64,000 nucleotides of DNA from Vagococcus fluvialis bH819 (GTDB lineage: Bacteria; Bacillota; Bacilli; Lactobacillales; Vagococcaceae), in contig NZ_FWFD01000015.1 of the NCBI RefSeq assembly GCF_900163795.1, positions 496,001-560,000 of the forward strand. Reading direction: 5' to 3'. Shown in pieces: positions 45,228 through 53,982 of the stretch. The notes beneath the pieces are model-generated. The model was not told the DNA's origin, ran no database searches, and worked only from the letters and a program-made list of their open reading frames with translations. Both the position numbers and the translations under genes were made by a program. Within the stretch, counting starts at the first letter, position 1, and every line of letters begins with the position of its first letter.

Positions 45228-46586
45228 ATGTTTAATAAAGTTTTAATTGCCAATCGAGGAGAAATTGCTGTCAGAATTATCAGAGGCTGTAAGGAACTAG
45301 GGATTAAAACAGTAGCCGTCTATTCAGAAGCTGACAAAGAAGCTCTTCATGTAGAGATGGCAGATGAAGCAATCTGTATTGGCCCAGCTAAAGCAACGGA
45401 TTCTTATTTAAATATGCACAACGTTTTAAGTGCTGCGATTGTAAGTGGCGCTGAGGCGATTCATCCAGGTTTTGGTTTTTTAGCTGAAAACAGCATGTTC
45501 TCTGAAATGTGTGAAGAATGCCAAATTAAATTTATTGGCCCAAAATCAGAAACAATAGATGCTATGGGAAATAAAATTAATGCTAGAAAATTAATGATCG
45601 AAGCAAATGTACCCGTCATTCCAGGTAGTGATGGAGAAGTTTCAACCATGAAAGAAGCAAAAAAAATAGCTGATAGTATTGGCTACCCAGTAATGTTAAA
45701 AGCTGCTGCAGGTGGGGGTGGCAAAGGGATTCGAAAAGTCTTGAAAGAAGAGGAATTAGAATCTCAGTTCCAATCTGCCCAACAAGAAGCCTTAGCAGCT
45801 TTTGGTAACGGTCAAATGTATATTGAAAAAATTATTTATCCAGCCCGTCACATTGAAGTCCAAATTTTAGGTGATAGTCATGGTCATGTGATTCATCTAG
45901 GCGAGAGAGATTGTTCCCTCCAAAGAAATAATCAAAAAGTCTTAGAAGAAGCACCAGCCTTTGGTTTACCTGAAGAGTTACGCCAAAAAATGGGTCAGGC
46001 AGCACTCAAAGCAGCTACTGCTGTAAATTACGAAAATGCTGGAACGATCGAATTTTTAGTTGATCAAGAAAATAATTTTTATTTTATGGAGATGAACACA
46101 AGAATTCAAGTAGAACATCCTGTTACAGAAATGGTTACAGACATCGATATTGTCAAGTGGCAATTAAAAATTGCTTCTGGTGAAGTTTTAGCAATCGAGC
46201 AAAAAGAGGTTGTGTTAGAAGGGCATTCAATAGAATGTCGAATAAACGCTGAAAATCCGTCATTCAACTTTGCTCCTTCACCTGGAACAGTAACTAATCT
46301 TTTATTACCAAGTGGTGGTTTAGGACTTAGAGTGGATAGTGCCATGTATAATGGTTACACGATTCCTCCTTACTATGATTCGATGATTGCCAAAGTGATT
46401 GTTCATGCTGAAACGCGTGTCGAAGCTTTAGCTAAAATGCAACGAGCTTTATCAGAACTCGTGACAGATGGTTTGGTTACGAATCAAGAATTCCAACTGG
46501 ATCTGATTACCCATCCAGATATTATTAAGGGTATTTATGATACTAGTTTCTTACAGGAAACCTTTTTACCTGAATGGCATCAGTAA
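45228..46586 (+). CDS. accC: Biotin carboxylase subunit of acetyl-CoA carboxylase
   Basis: ATP-dependent carboxylation of the biotin on AccB. The 452-residue protein has the biotin-carboxylase N-domain (FNKVLIANRGEIAVRIIRG), the ATP-grasp loop KAAAGGGGKGIRKV, the motif EKIIYPARHIEVQILGD, catalytic EMNTRIQVEHPVTEMVTD and C-domain INAENPSFNFAPSPG. ATG 45228 lies four bases after the fabZ stop, with TTGGAGCG as ribosome site. A longer in-frame start at 45213 would overlap that site. Confidence 0.96.
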   Translation: MFNKVLIANRGEIAVRIIRGCKELGIKTVAVYSEADKEALHVEMADEAICIGPAKATDSYLNMHNVLSAAIVSGAEAIHPGFGFLAENSMFSEMCEECQIKFIGPKSETIDAMGNKINARKLMIEANVPVIPGSDGEVSTMKEAKKIADSIGYPVMLKAAAGGGGKGIRKVLKEEELESQFQSAQQEALAAFGNGQMYIEKIIYPARHIEVQILGDSHGHVIHLGERDCSLQRNNQKVLEEAPAFGLPEELRQKMGQAALKAATAVNYENAGTIEFLVDQENNFYFMEMNTRIQVEHPVTEMVTDIDIVKWQLKIASGEVLAIEQKEVVLEGHSIECRINAENPSFNFAPSPGTVTNLLLPSGGLGLRVDSAMYNGYTIPPYYDSMIAKVIVHAETRVEALAKMQRALSELVTDGLVTNQEFQLDLITHPDIIKGIYDTSFLQETFLPEWHQ

Positions 46587-46605
46587 TTAATGAAGGAGGA
46601 GAGAT

Positions 46606-47469
46606 ATGGGATTATTTAAAAAAAGAGACTATATTCGTATCACTCCATCCCCAGATTCTAATGAAGAGACAATGCAACAGAAACCATTTGTACCCGATGG
46701 CTCTTGGGAGAAGTGTCCTAGTTGTCATAAAGCACTTCACAAGAAAGAACTAGGAACAGAAAGAACCTGTCATCATTGTGGCTATGGATTTAGAATTGGG
46801 GCAAAACAACGACTATCCTTGATTGTAGATGAGGATAGTTTTGAAGTTTGGGATACAGATATTGCCTTTAAAAATCCGATTAACTATCCAGATTATGAAA
46901 AAAAGATCTCGATAGCAAAAGAAAATACGGGGCTTGATGAAGCAGTTCTTACAGGAAAAGCTAAAATTGGCGGATTCGATGTGGTGATTGGTGTGATGGA
47001 TAGTCGATTTATCATGGGAAGTATGAGTAGCGTTGTGGGGGAAAAAATCACTCGAGCTTTTGAAAAAGCGAGGTTTTTAAATTTACCAGTGATTATGTTT
47101 ACAGCTTCTGGTGGTGCGAGAATGCAAGAAGGGATTATGTCTCTAATGCAAATGGCAAAAATTTCTGGTGCAGTCAAACGTCATAGTGAAGCAGGCTTAC
47201 TTTATATTCCTGTTTTAACAGATCCAACATTGGGTGGTGTAACGGCTAGTTTTGCTATGCAAGGAGATATTATTCTGGCTGAACCACAAACGGTGATTGG
47301 CTTTGCAGGACGACGAGTGATTGAACAGACGATTAGACAAAAATTACCAGATGATTTTCAAAAAGCTGAGTTTTTACTAGAAAAAGGTTTTATTGATAAG
47401 ATCGTTCCAAGAACTGAATTAAGAGAAACCTTAACTTTATTGTTATCAATACACCAAGGAAGGGAGTAA
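46606..47469 (+). CDS. accD: Acetyl-CoA carboxylase carboxyltransferase, beta subunit
   Basis: With AccA it moves the carboxyl group from biotin to acetyl-CoA. The 287-residue protein has an N-terminal zinc ribbon with four Cys ([12 protein letters not shown] and CHHCGYGF) and a crotonase-like core with [19 protein letters not shown] and [13 protein letters not shown], whose backbone amides form the oxyanion hole. ATG 46606 follows GAAGGAGGAG. It is seven bases before accA. Confidence 0.96.
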   Translation: MGLFKKRDYIRITPSPDSNEETMQQKPFVPDGSWEKCPSCHKALHKKELGTERTCHHCGYGFRIGAKQRLSLIVDEDSFEVWDTDIAFKNPINYPDYEKKISIAKENTGLDEAVLTGKAKIGGFDVVIGVMDSRFIMGSMSSVVGEKITRAFEKARFLNLPVIMFTASGGARMQEGIMSLMQMAKISGAVKRHSEAGLLYIPVLTDPTLGGVTASFAMQGDIILAEPQTVIGFAGRRVIEQTIRQKLPDDFQKAEFLLEKGFIDKIVPRTELRETLTLLLSIHQGRE

Positions 47470-47475
47470 AGAGCC

Positions 47476-48267
47476 ATGATGAGAACAAAAACAGCTAATG
47501 AAATTGTAAAACTTGCTCGTGATGCTAATCGAATTAGTTCCTTAGAATTTTTCGAAGGCCTCTTTGACTCATTTACTGAACTTCACGGAGATCGATATTA
47601 CGGAGATGATGGTGCAGTTATTGGTGGTGTTGCTTTTCTAGAACAACAACCAGTTACTGTTATCGGAATTCAAAAAGGAAAGAACTTAGAAGAAAATCTA
47701 GCGACTAATTTTGGCTCACCAAGTCCAGAAGGTTATCGAAAATCTCTTAGATTAATGAAACAAGCCGAAAAATTCAATCGTCCGATTATCACTTTTGTAA
47801 ATACGCCAGGTGCCTTTTGTGGTATTGAAGCAGAAGAGCGTGGTGAAGGAGAAGCAATTGCAAACAATCTTTATGAGATGAGCCAATTAAAAGTGCCAAT
47901 CATTTCGATTTTTACAGGTGAAGGCGGTAGCGGTGGCGCCATTGCACTAGCTGTCGCAAATGAAGTCTGGATGCTTGAAAACAGTATTTACTCAATTCTA
48001 TCACCAGAAGGATTTGCTTCGATTTTATGGAAAGATAGCAGTCGTGCAGAAGAAGCAGCTGAAATCATGAAACTGACTTCTTTTGATTTAAAAGAACTGG
48101 AAGTGATTGAAAAAATTATTCCAGAAACAAGAGATGAAGAAAATTTAAGTGTTGAAGAAATCTGTGAGAATTTAAAAGAAGAACTACTAGCCAAGTTAGC
48201 GGTTCTAAATAAAATGACCCAAGAAGAACTAATTGAACAACGCTATGAACGATTTAGAAAATTTTAA
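47476..48267 (+). CDS. accA: Acetyl-CoA carboxylase carboxyltransferase, alpha subunit
   Basis: Partner of AccD. The 263-residue protein has the short form usual in Firmicutes. Motifs: [59 protein letters not shown] and [16 protein letters not shown], whose Gly pairs form the oxyanion hole. ATG 47476 is better spaced from AAGGGAG than ATG 47479. It is the last gene of the fatty-acid locus, ending at a strong terminator. Confidence 0.96.
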   Translation: MMRTKTANEIVKLARDANRISSLEFFEGLFDSFTELHGDRYYGDDGAVIGGVAFLEQQPVTVIGIQKGKNLEENLATNFGSPSPEGYRKSLRLMKQAEKFNRPIITFVNTPGAFCGIEAEERGEGEAIANNLYEMSQLKVPIISIFTGEGGSGGAIALAVANEVWMLENSIYSILSPEGFASILWKDSSRAEEAAEIMKLTSFDLKELEVIEKIIPETRDEENLSVEEICENLKEELLAKLAVLNKMTQEELIEQRYERFRKF

Positions 48268-48306
48268 AAACCAAAAAAGAGACAATTCTCTTTTTTGGTT
48301 TTTTAT
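48266..48306 (+). terminator. Terminator of the fatty-acid locus
   Basis: AAAACCAAAAAAGAG and CTCTTTTTTGGTTTT form a perfect 15-bp stem with a 6-base loop, followed by TTATTT. Confidence 0.88.
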
Positions 48307-48425
48307 TTATTAAAATGCTTAAAATTTGTGCTATAATTTAACATGAATCAACTAGTTAACGATCTTGTTTACAAGTGAAATTAACTCAGTTAGTATAAAG
48401 GTGTATTCGAGAGGAGTATAAACAA

Positions 48426-48758
48426 ATGAGTGAAAAATGGACTGACGAAGAATTAGAAAAAATTAAAGATGATATTTTAGCTTCTTTAGAAACGGTAATT
48501 GACCCTGAATTAGGTATTGATATTGTCAACCTGGGGCTTATATATGAAGTAAACTTAGATGATACTGGCTACTGTGAGGTTAAAATGACCCTAACAACAA
48601 TGGGTTGTCCTTTAGCAGACGTTATCACTGACCAAATTCACTTAGCTGTTGGTGAAGTAGATGAAGTGAAAGAAATTGACGTGAAACTAGTCTGGTACCC
48701 TGCATGGACGACTGATAGAATGTCGAGATATGCGAGGATATCTTTGGGGATTAAGTAG
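48426..48758 (+). CDS. Iron-sulfur cluster assembly factor, MIP18/DUF59 family (SufT-like)
   Basis: A 110-residue protein of the DUF59 family involved in maturation of iron-sulfur proteins. The family features are VIDPELGIDIVNLGLIYEV, MTLTTMGCPLADVI with the conserved Cys, and a C-terminal VWYPAWTTDRMS. ATG 48426 follows GAGAGGAG. It is monocistronic, between terminators. PaaD and SufT are the characterised relatives; in Lactobacillales it is usually annotated as a metal-sulfur cluster factor. Confidence 0.9.
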   Translation: MSEKWTDEELEKIKDDILASLETVIDPELGIDIVNLGLIYEVNLDDTGYCEVKMTLTTMGCPLADVITDQIHLAVGEVDEVKEIDVKLVWYPAWTTDRMSRYARISLGIK

Positions 48759-48769
48759 GATGAATATTG

Positions 48770-48811
48770 AAACACCATCATCAGTTTTAAAAATTGATGA
48801 TGGTGTTTTTT
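48770..48811 (+). terminator. Terminator after the DUF59 gene
   Basis: ACACCATCATCA and TGATGATGGTGT form a perfect 12-bp stem followed by six T. Confidence 0.88.
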
Positions 48812-48913
48812 AAAAGAATTCTTAATAACTAATTTTGAAGAATAACACTATTAATAGAAAATTTATAGTACAATAAACGTATCTATAAAATAATTTGTAA
48901 AAGGAGAATTAGA

Positions 48914-49387
48914 ATGAATAAAAGAAATATTATTTTTTTATTAGCTTTAACTGTAGTTCTATCTGCTTGTTCATCAAACCAACCAAAAAATGATCTAGGA
49001 GTCAATCAATCATCATCAAAAAAGACTGAAGAATCTAATGAAAATGGAAATAGACTAAAAATATCTGATTTAGCTGGAAATTGGCAATCACAACATGAAC
49101 CAGAAAAGTATTATTTATCTATCGAAAAAAAATCAAGTGATTCAATAGAATATGCGGATAATTTAGAAGGAAAAGAACCTCAATTATTACAACTAGAATC
49201 AATATCTCAGGATGTCATTTCAGCATTATCTGAGGACAAAGAGACTCGTTTTACATTCACTTTTTCTGCTGAAAATACAATAACTGCTAGTTTTGGCGTG
49301 AATGAAGCATTTTTTTCTGATAAAAAACAGGAAGATAGACCAGTTGGCCTTTCTAAGCCTATTGAATATAAAAAAATAATTGATTAA
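48914..49387 (+). CDS. Lipoprotein of unknown function
   Basis: A 157-residue secreted lipoprotein. The signal is MNKRNIIFLLALTVVLSAC with lipobox LSAC, followed by a Ser/Asn/Lys-rich linker (20-48) and a domain of alternating beta strands that begins DLAGNWQSQHEPEKYYLSI, like small lipocalin-type domains that open with a G-x-W motif. I do not recognise a named family with certainty. ATG 48914 follows AAAGGAG. It converges with the alcohol dehydrogenase gene. Confidence 0.8.
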   Translation: MNKRNIIFLLALTVVLSACSSNQPKNDLGVNQSSSKKTEESNENGNRLKISDLAGNWQSQHEPEKYYLSIEKKSSDSIEYADNLEGKEPQLLQLESISQDVISALSEDKETRFTFTFSAENTITASFGVNEAFFSDKKQEDRPVGLSKPIEYKKIID

Positions 49388-49388
49388 C

Positions 49389-49455
49389 AAAATAGAAGGT
49401 CATGAAATGAACTAATATTCAAAAGAATTCAAGTTCGTTTTCATATTTTCTATTT
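49389..49455. repeat. Imperfect inverted repeat between converging genes
   Basis: AAAATAGAA...ATGAAATGAACT (49389-49413) pairs with AGTTCGTTTTCAT...TTCTATTTT (49431-49455), with internal loops. It lies between the lipoprotein gene and the convergent alcohol dehydrogenase gene and may act as a weak shared terminator; the U-runs are poor. Confidence 0.5.
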
Positions 49456-49492
49456 TAGATTCAAATAATACAAAATTTATTAATTGATCATA

Positions 49493-50656
49493 CTACAAAG
49501 CAAGTTCTAAAACCTGTGCTACTTTATCCAAAGTCAACGTGCCTCTTTCTCCTAATGTAATACCTAAATCTGTTAATGGCTCTAGGGAGTGGATGACAGT
49601 AGGAATGATAGACCTATCTAAACCATATGTAGATAATTGAGTAGAAACACCCATCATGTCAAAAAATTCTTTTGTCTTAATAATACTTAACGCAATCATC
49701 TCATCTTCTGATCCTTTTTCAATCTTCCAAACGCGTTTAGCATATTGAATCAATTTTTCACGCTTTTCATTTTTTTGAACTTCTAACATGGCAGGTAAAA
49801 TGGCTCCCATTGTTTTACCATGATCGATTTTGTAGGCAGCAGTAATCGCATGTCCAATAATATGAGTTGACCAATCTTGTGGCACACCGGCACCAATTAT
49901 TCCGTTGATTGCCATGGTAGATGTCCACATTAAATTAGCTCGTAAAGCATAGTCAGTCGGTGTGTGAAGTACTTTTGGCCCTTCTTCAATAAGTATTATT
50001 AATAAACTTTCTGCAAATCGGTCCTGAACATAGGCATCCACTGGATAAGTTAAATACTGTTCCATAATATGAGTAAATGTGTCAACAATCCCATTACTCA
50101 CTTGATTAAGCGGAGCACTATAGGTATATGTGGGATCAAGTATTGAAAATTTAGGATAAATTGCTGGGCTTCTAAATGGAATTTTAGAGCCTTCTGTTTG
50201 AACTGAAATAACAGCTTCTCCATTCATCTCAGTTCCTGTACCAGATAAAGTTAAAATAGTTCCTAAGGGTAATGCTTTTGTCACGGGTACTTGCTTAACT
50301 AGAATATCTGAAGCAGTCTCTCCTTCAAAACAAGAAGCAGCTGCTATAAATTTAGTTCCGTCAATAACAGAGCCGCCACCTACTGCTAAAAGGAAAGTAA
50401 ATTGATTTTCTTTAACAAAGTCGACGATTTCCATTAAATTTTCATAGGTTGGATTGGGCTCGATGCCACCAAATTCAGAGTAGTTAAATTCAGTAAGTTG
50501 GGTTTTAATCTCATCTAATACTCCACTTTCTTTCGCACTTGAGCTGCCGTAGAGAATTAAAATTTTAGCATTTTGTGGAATCTCTTGGTTTAATTTTTCC
50601 AATTGATTTTTACCGAATAATATTTTTGTTGGGTTTTTAAATTCAAAATTTTGCAT
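49493..50656 (-). CDS. Iron-containing alcohol/aldehyde dehydrogenase (YqhD/BDH type)
   Basis: NAD(P)H-dependent dehydrogenase of the group III family that reduces aldehydes to alcohols. The 387-residue protein has the cofactor motif LAVGGGSVIDGTKFIAA and metal ligands in NGIVDTFTHIMEQYL (Asp and His) and in THIIGHAITAAYKIDHGKT (two His). The Asn-Pro-type motif PNPTYENL is present. Gly-Gly-Gly-Ser at the cofactor loop is typical for YqhD and butanol dehydrogenases. The ATG at 50656 follows AGAGGAATC. It is divergent from an MmyB-type regulator 111 bases away, which probably controls it. Confidence 0.92.
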   Translation of the reverse strand: MQNFEFKNPTKILFGKNQLEKLNQEIPQNAKILILYGSSSAKESGVLDEIKTQLTEFNYSEFGGIEPNPTYENLMEIVDFVKENQFTFLLAVGGGSVIDGTKFIAAASCFEGETASDILVKQVPVTKALPLGTILTLSGTGTEMNGEAVISVQTEGSKIPFRSPAIYPKFSILDPTYTYSAPLNQVSNGIVDTFTHIMEQYLTYPVDAYVQDRFAESLLIILIEEGPKVLHTPTDYALRANLMWTSTMAINGIIGAGVPQDWSTHIIGHAITAAYKIDHGKTMGAILPAMLEVQKNEKREKLIQYAKRVWKIEKGSEDEMIALSIIKTKEFFDMMGVSTQLSTYGLDRSIIPTVIHSLEPLTDLGITLGERGTLTLDKVAQVLELAL

Positions 50657-50767
50657 AATGATTCCTCTATTCCTATTTTTTCAAAAGAATAAATTTAATT
50701 ATTTTTTCTTCTGTGTGATATCATTATGGCAAACGAATTTTTACCCAACAAGGAGTGAGATTATCCT

Positions 50768-51643
50768 ATGACAAAAAATCATAGTGAATCAGAAAATGCA
50801 GATTTAAACCGAAGAAAAGTGTTAGGCGAATTTTTACGACAACGTAGAGAAAAGACAAAACCTGAAGATGTAGGAATTATAGCTACTGGAAAAAGACGGA
50901 CACCAGGATTAAGAAGAGAAGAGCTAGCTCAGATAGCTGGAGTTAGTGTGTCTTGGTATACATGGCTTGAACAAGGTCGAGAAATAAGTGTTTCTGATGA
51001 AGTGTTAAGCAGTATCGCCCATGTTTTAGTATTTGATAAAGCAGAGAGAGAGTACTTATTTCAACTTTCTAAAAATCAAAATATTCCGGAGGTTGGGCAA
51101 ATCTATCAACCAGAAAGATACGAAGTTCAAGAGATTTTAGATTCTTTTGGAAATAATCCAGCGTATGTGATTGATAACTGCTGGAATCTAGTTGCAGGAA
51201 ATCAAAATGCGTATAAGCTATTTGTTGCTCCTACAGTTAGATCATATGATAGTTTACCATGGCATGAAAAAAATCTTATCTGGACGATGTTTACAAATCC
51301 GTATCAAAAGGAATTGATGCTTGAATGGGAAGAAGAGGCGAAGCGCTCAGTTGCTTTATTCAGATATAGTAGCCGTTCTCATATAGGGGATAGTTGGTAT
51401 AGTGAGTTTATAGAAAATTTAAAGAATGTTTCACCTGAATTTGAGAAGTGGTGGCAAAATTATAATATTTCTCCCCCTAATGGTAAAAAGAAACAGTTGA
51501 ATCACCCAGTTGTGGGGAATTTAAATTTAGAAGTAAAAACTCTACTAATTCCTGAATATCCGAATACACAATTGGTTGTCTATTTGGGTACGGATCCAGA
51601 AACAAGTAATAAATTATCTGAATTATCAAAAATAATGAGATAA
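50768..51643 (+). CDS. XRE-type regulator with MmyB-like ligand domain
   Basis: A 291-residue regulator. The N-terminal XRE domain has LGEFLRQRREKTKPED, RRTPGLRREELAQIAGVSVSWYT and WLEQGREISVS (the family hallmark RxxGLRREELA...YxxLEQGR). The C-terminal PAS-like MmyB domain (about 110-280) has NNPAYVIDNCWNLVAGNQNAYKLF. Relatives bind fatty acids or other small ligands and often regulate a divergent oxidoreductase gene, which is the arrangement here. ATG 50768 follows AAGGAGTGAG. The likely target is the dehydrogenase promoter in the shared spacer. Confidence 0.9.
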   Translation: MTKNHSESENADLNRRKVLGEFLRQRREKTKPEDVGIIATGKRRTPGLRREELAQIAGVSVSWYTWLEQGREISVSDEVLSSIAHVLVFDKAEREYLFQLSKNQNIPEVGQIYQPERYEVQEILDSFGNNPAYVIDNCWNLVAGNQNAYKLFVAPTVRSYDSLPWHEKNLIWTMFTNPYQKELMLEWEEEAKRSVALFRYSSRSHIGDSWYSEFIENLKNVSPEFEKWWQNYNISPPNGKKKQLNHPVVGNLNLEVKTLLIPEYPNTQLVVYLGTDPETSNKLSELSKIMR

Positions 51644-51857
51644 ATTTAGTAGGCATCTGATTCCTTTTATATAACAAGCTATTTTTTTCATTAATACAAA
51701 AAAATCTAAACACTATTTATTTAACGATGATAATAACGGTTTTTTAAACATCAAAATAATAATTTGTGTGAATTTTATTCATTCGATAACCCTCTTTGAG
51801 AAAAAGGATTCAAGCAATTAAATGTACGCTGTTTTTTTATTTAGATATACTTTAAAA

Positions 51858-51874
51858 GTGCTTAATCAAAGCAC
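51858..51874. repeat. Short inverted repeat upstream of the aquaporin gene
   Basis: GTGCTT and AAGCAC flank a 5-base spacer, about 58 bases before the aquaporin start. The 288-base spacer (51644-51931) otherwise holds only AT-rich sequence and no ORF. It could be an operator or a small leader hairpin. Confidence 0.4.
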
Positions 51875-51931
51875 ATAAAAACAGTATTTTTTAATCTTAA
51901 TTAAAGGTTAAAAAACGTAGGGGGATAATTT

Positions 51932-52600
51932 ATGAAAAAATATTTAGCGGAATTTATAGGAACGTTCGTTCTTGTATTTTTAGGAACTGGAACAGTAGCA
52001 ATTGCTAATTCTGGAGAAACAGCAATTGGTTACTTGGGTATCGGCTTAGCATTTGGAATGGCAGTTATGGTGATGGTGTGTGCTGTTGGTGGTGTTTCTG
52101 GTGGTAACTTTAACCCAGCAGTATCATTAGCAATGATGATGAACAAACGTTTAGAAGTAAAAGATGGTATTTTTTATATTATCGCTCAATTTATCGGTGC
52201 AATTGCAGCTTCAGGTGTTTTATCAATTTTCATCAAAGCATTAGATTTACCAAGAGACGGATTCGGTCAAACAGATTTTCCTAATGTTTCAGCAATGCAA
52301 GCCTTTTTATTTGAAGCAATTATTACATTTTTATTTGTTTTTGTTATTTTAATGGTAACAAGTACCAAATTTGGTAACCAAACATTAGCACCAATTGCAA
52401 TTGGTACAGTGTTGGCATTCTTAATTATTGTGGCTTTAAATGTAACGGGTGGTTCATTAAATCCAGCTCGTAGTTTTGGTCCAGCTATTTTTGCTGGTGG
52501 CAGTGCATTATCAAACTACTGGGTATACTTACTAGCTCCATTGGTTGGTTCAGCAGTGGCAGCAGTCGCAGCGAAATTTATGGGCAGTGAAGAAAAATAA
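51932..52600 (+). CDS. Aquaporin / MIP-family channel
   Basis: A water or small-solute channel of 222 residues with six membrane helices and both half-helix NPA motifs: GGNFNPAVSLAM and GGSLNPARSFGPA. The second motif followed by Arg-Ser, and the small residues around it, resemble AqpZ more than the glycerol facilitator GlpF, whose second motif is NPARD. ATG 51932 follows AGGGGG. It stands alone, with a terminator after it and no glycerol genes nearby, which also favours a water channel. Confidence 0.92.
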   Translation: MKKYLAEFIGTFVLVFLGTGTVAIANSGETAIGYLGIGLAFGMAVMVMVCAVGGVSGGNFNPAVSLAMMMNKRLEVKDGIFYIIAQFIGAIAASGVLSIFIKALDLPRDGFGQTDFPNVSAMQAFLFEAIITFLFVFVILMVTSTKFGNQTLAPIAIGTVLAFLIIVALNVTGGSLNPARSFGPAIFAGGSALSNYWVYLLAPLVGSAVAAVAAKFMGSEEK

Positions 52601-52610
52601 TTATTAGATA

Positions 52611-52640
52611 AAACTTCTATCTCAGGATAGGAGTTTTTTT
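52611..52640 (+). terminator. Terminator after the aquaporin gene
   Basis: AACTTCTATC pairs with GATAGGAGTT (one G-T pair) around TCAG, followed by T residues. Confidence 0.8.
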
Positions 52641-52700
52641 ATTTACCTTGTTTATTAAGATTGATAGAATAGATTAGAGAATTAGAAAAGGGGAATTTTT

Positions 52701-53390
52701 ATGAGAATAGGTATTATTTCCGCAATGCCATCCGAGTTGGAATATGTTTTAGAAAATATTGATGTAGAAAAAATCCATGATAAAAAAATGAATCATTTCT
52801 TTATCGGTAATTACGAAGAAATAGAGCTCATTTGCGTTGTTTGTGGTGTTGGGAAAGTGAATGCAGCAGTCTATACACAGCTTCTAATCGATAATTATGA
52901 GCCTGATTATGTGATTAATATTGGAATTGCAGGTGGGCTAGGAGAAAGGGTAAAAACTTTAGATTTAGTTGTAGGTAGTTCATACCGTCATCATGATGTT
53001 AATATCGAGCAAACAGAGAATTTATTTCCTAATCAGCACTCGTTCTTAGCTAATAATAATTTATTTGAATTAATAAAAATGAAAATCCCTTCTGTTCATG
53101 ATGGTGTCATGACTTCAGGAGAATCTTTTATTGCTGATAAAAAAGAAAAAGAATTTATTAAACATAACTTTCAATCCATATCAGTTGATATGGAAACAAG
53201 CTCTATCGCTCATTGCTGCTACTTAAATGAAGTCCCTTTTATTGCTTTAAGGTGCATTTCTGATTTGGCAGATGATAAAGCAAATGATTCATATGAAAAT
53301 TTTGAAATCAAAGCTAGTAATTTAGTAGGGAAAAATCTTTTAAACGTTTTAGATGGATTTAAAATAATAAGTAATGAGTGGGTTGATTGA
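52701..53390 (+). CDS. mtnN: 5'-Methylthioadenosine/S-adenosylhomocysteine nucleosidase
   Basis: Cleaves adenine from methylthioadenosine and S-adenosylhomocysteine, feeding the methyl cycle and autoinducer-2 synthesis. The 229-residue protein has the catalytic Glu12 (IISAMPSELE), the active-site loop VCGVGKVNAAV, INIGIAGGLG, Glu165 in VDMETSSIAHCC and the catalytic Asp188 in LRCISDLADD. ATG 52701 follows AAAGGGGA. A GNAT gene follows 63 bases later without a clear terminator. Confidence 0.95.
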   Translation: MRIGIISAMPSELEYVLENIDVEKIHDKKMNHFFIGNYEEIELICVVCGVGKVNAAVYTQLLIDNYEPDYVINIGIAGGLGERVKTLDLVVGSSYRHHDVNIEQTENLFPNQHSFLANNNLFELIKMKIPSVHDGVMTSGESFIADKKEKEFIKHNFQSISVDMETSSIAHCCYLNEVPFIALRCISDLADDKANDSYENFEIKASNLVGKNLLNVLDGFKIISNEWVD

Positions 53391-53453
53391 AATTAACTAT
53401 CCGAGAAATCGCAAAGACCCAAAAGTTATCTGGATTAAGGAGGTCTCAGTCAG

Positions 53454-53912
53454 TTGAATGTAACATTGAAATTAATTACTAATAAAGATCAAGTACTAAT
53501 TACAAAAATTTTGACGAAATCTTTCAATTTTGATACGCAATTGTACTTTGGGAAAGATCAAGAAGATGGCCCACCAGGATATAATGATGGTACATTAGCA
53601 CTTAGAATATTAACTGAAAAAAACTGGGAAAAGTGGTTTATTTTAGAGAAAGAGACAGTCATTGGACTCATTGTCTTGGATAGTAAACAGAGGGAAGTAC
53701 GCTATTTCTGTGTTTTTCCAGAATTTATAGGACAGGGTTATGGAACTGCAGTTTGGAAAAAAATCGAAAACAGATTTGGTTCAGAAAATTGGCTTTTAGA
53801 AACTCCAGCCTATTCATTGAGTAATCATTTCTTTTATGAAAAACTAGGATTTGAAAAAGATGGTAAAAAAGATTATGGTGAAGGATCGTACTCAATAATA
53901 TTTAAAAAATAA
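53454..53912 (+). CDS. GNAT-family N-acetyltransferase
   Basis: A 152-residue putative acetyltransferase. The GNAT core is visible as VIGLIVLD, REVRYFCVFPEFIGQGYGTAVWKK (with the acetyl-CoA loop IGQGYG) and NHFFYEKLGFEKDG. The start is TTG 53454, nine bases after AAGGAGG; the nearby ATG at 53458 is out of frame. Substrate unknown. It follows mtnN and precedes the alpha-glucoside PTS operon promoter. Confidence 0.85.
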   Translation: MNVTLKLITNKDQVLITKILTKSFNFDTQLYFGKDQEDGPPGYNDGTLALRILTEKNWEKWFILEKETVIGLIVLDSKQREVRYFCVFPEFIGQGYGTAVWKKIENRFGSENWLLETPAYSLSNHFFYEKLGFEKDGKKDYGEGSYSIIFKK

Positions 53913-53918
53913 AATGAG

Positions 53919-53947
53919 TTGACATGAATATAAAAATAGAGTAAATT
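53919..53947 (+). promoter_or_regulatory. Promoter of the lacI-type gene and alpha-glucoside PTS operon
   Basis: TTGACA (53919-53924, consensus), a 17-base spacer and TAAATT (53942-53947). The start site would be near 53954, inside the operator at 53952-53966. Confidence 0.7.
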
Positions 53948-53951
53948 ATAT

Positions 53952-53966
53952 ATGAAATCGATATCA
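53952..53966. promoter_or_regulatory. Operator over +1: perfect cre match / LacI-type operator
   Basis: ATGAAATCGATATCA fits all positions of the cre consensus WTGNAANCGNWNNCW and is nearly palindromic. A second copy of its core (ATCGATATCATAA) occurs at 55011. It could be bound by CcpA, by the adjacent LacI-type repressor, or by both. Confidence 0.75.
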
Positions 53967-53982
53967 TAAAAAGAGGTGACTT

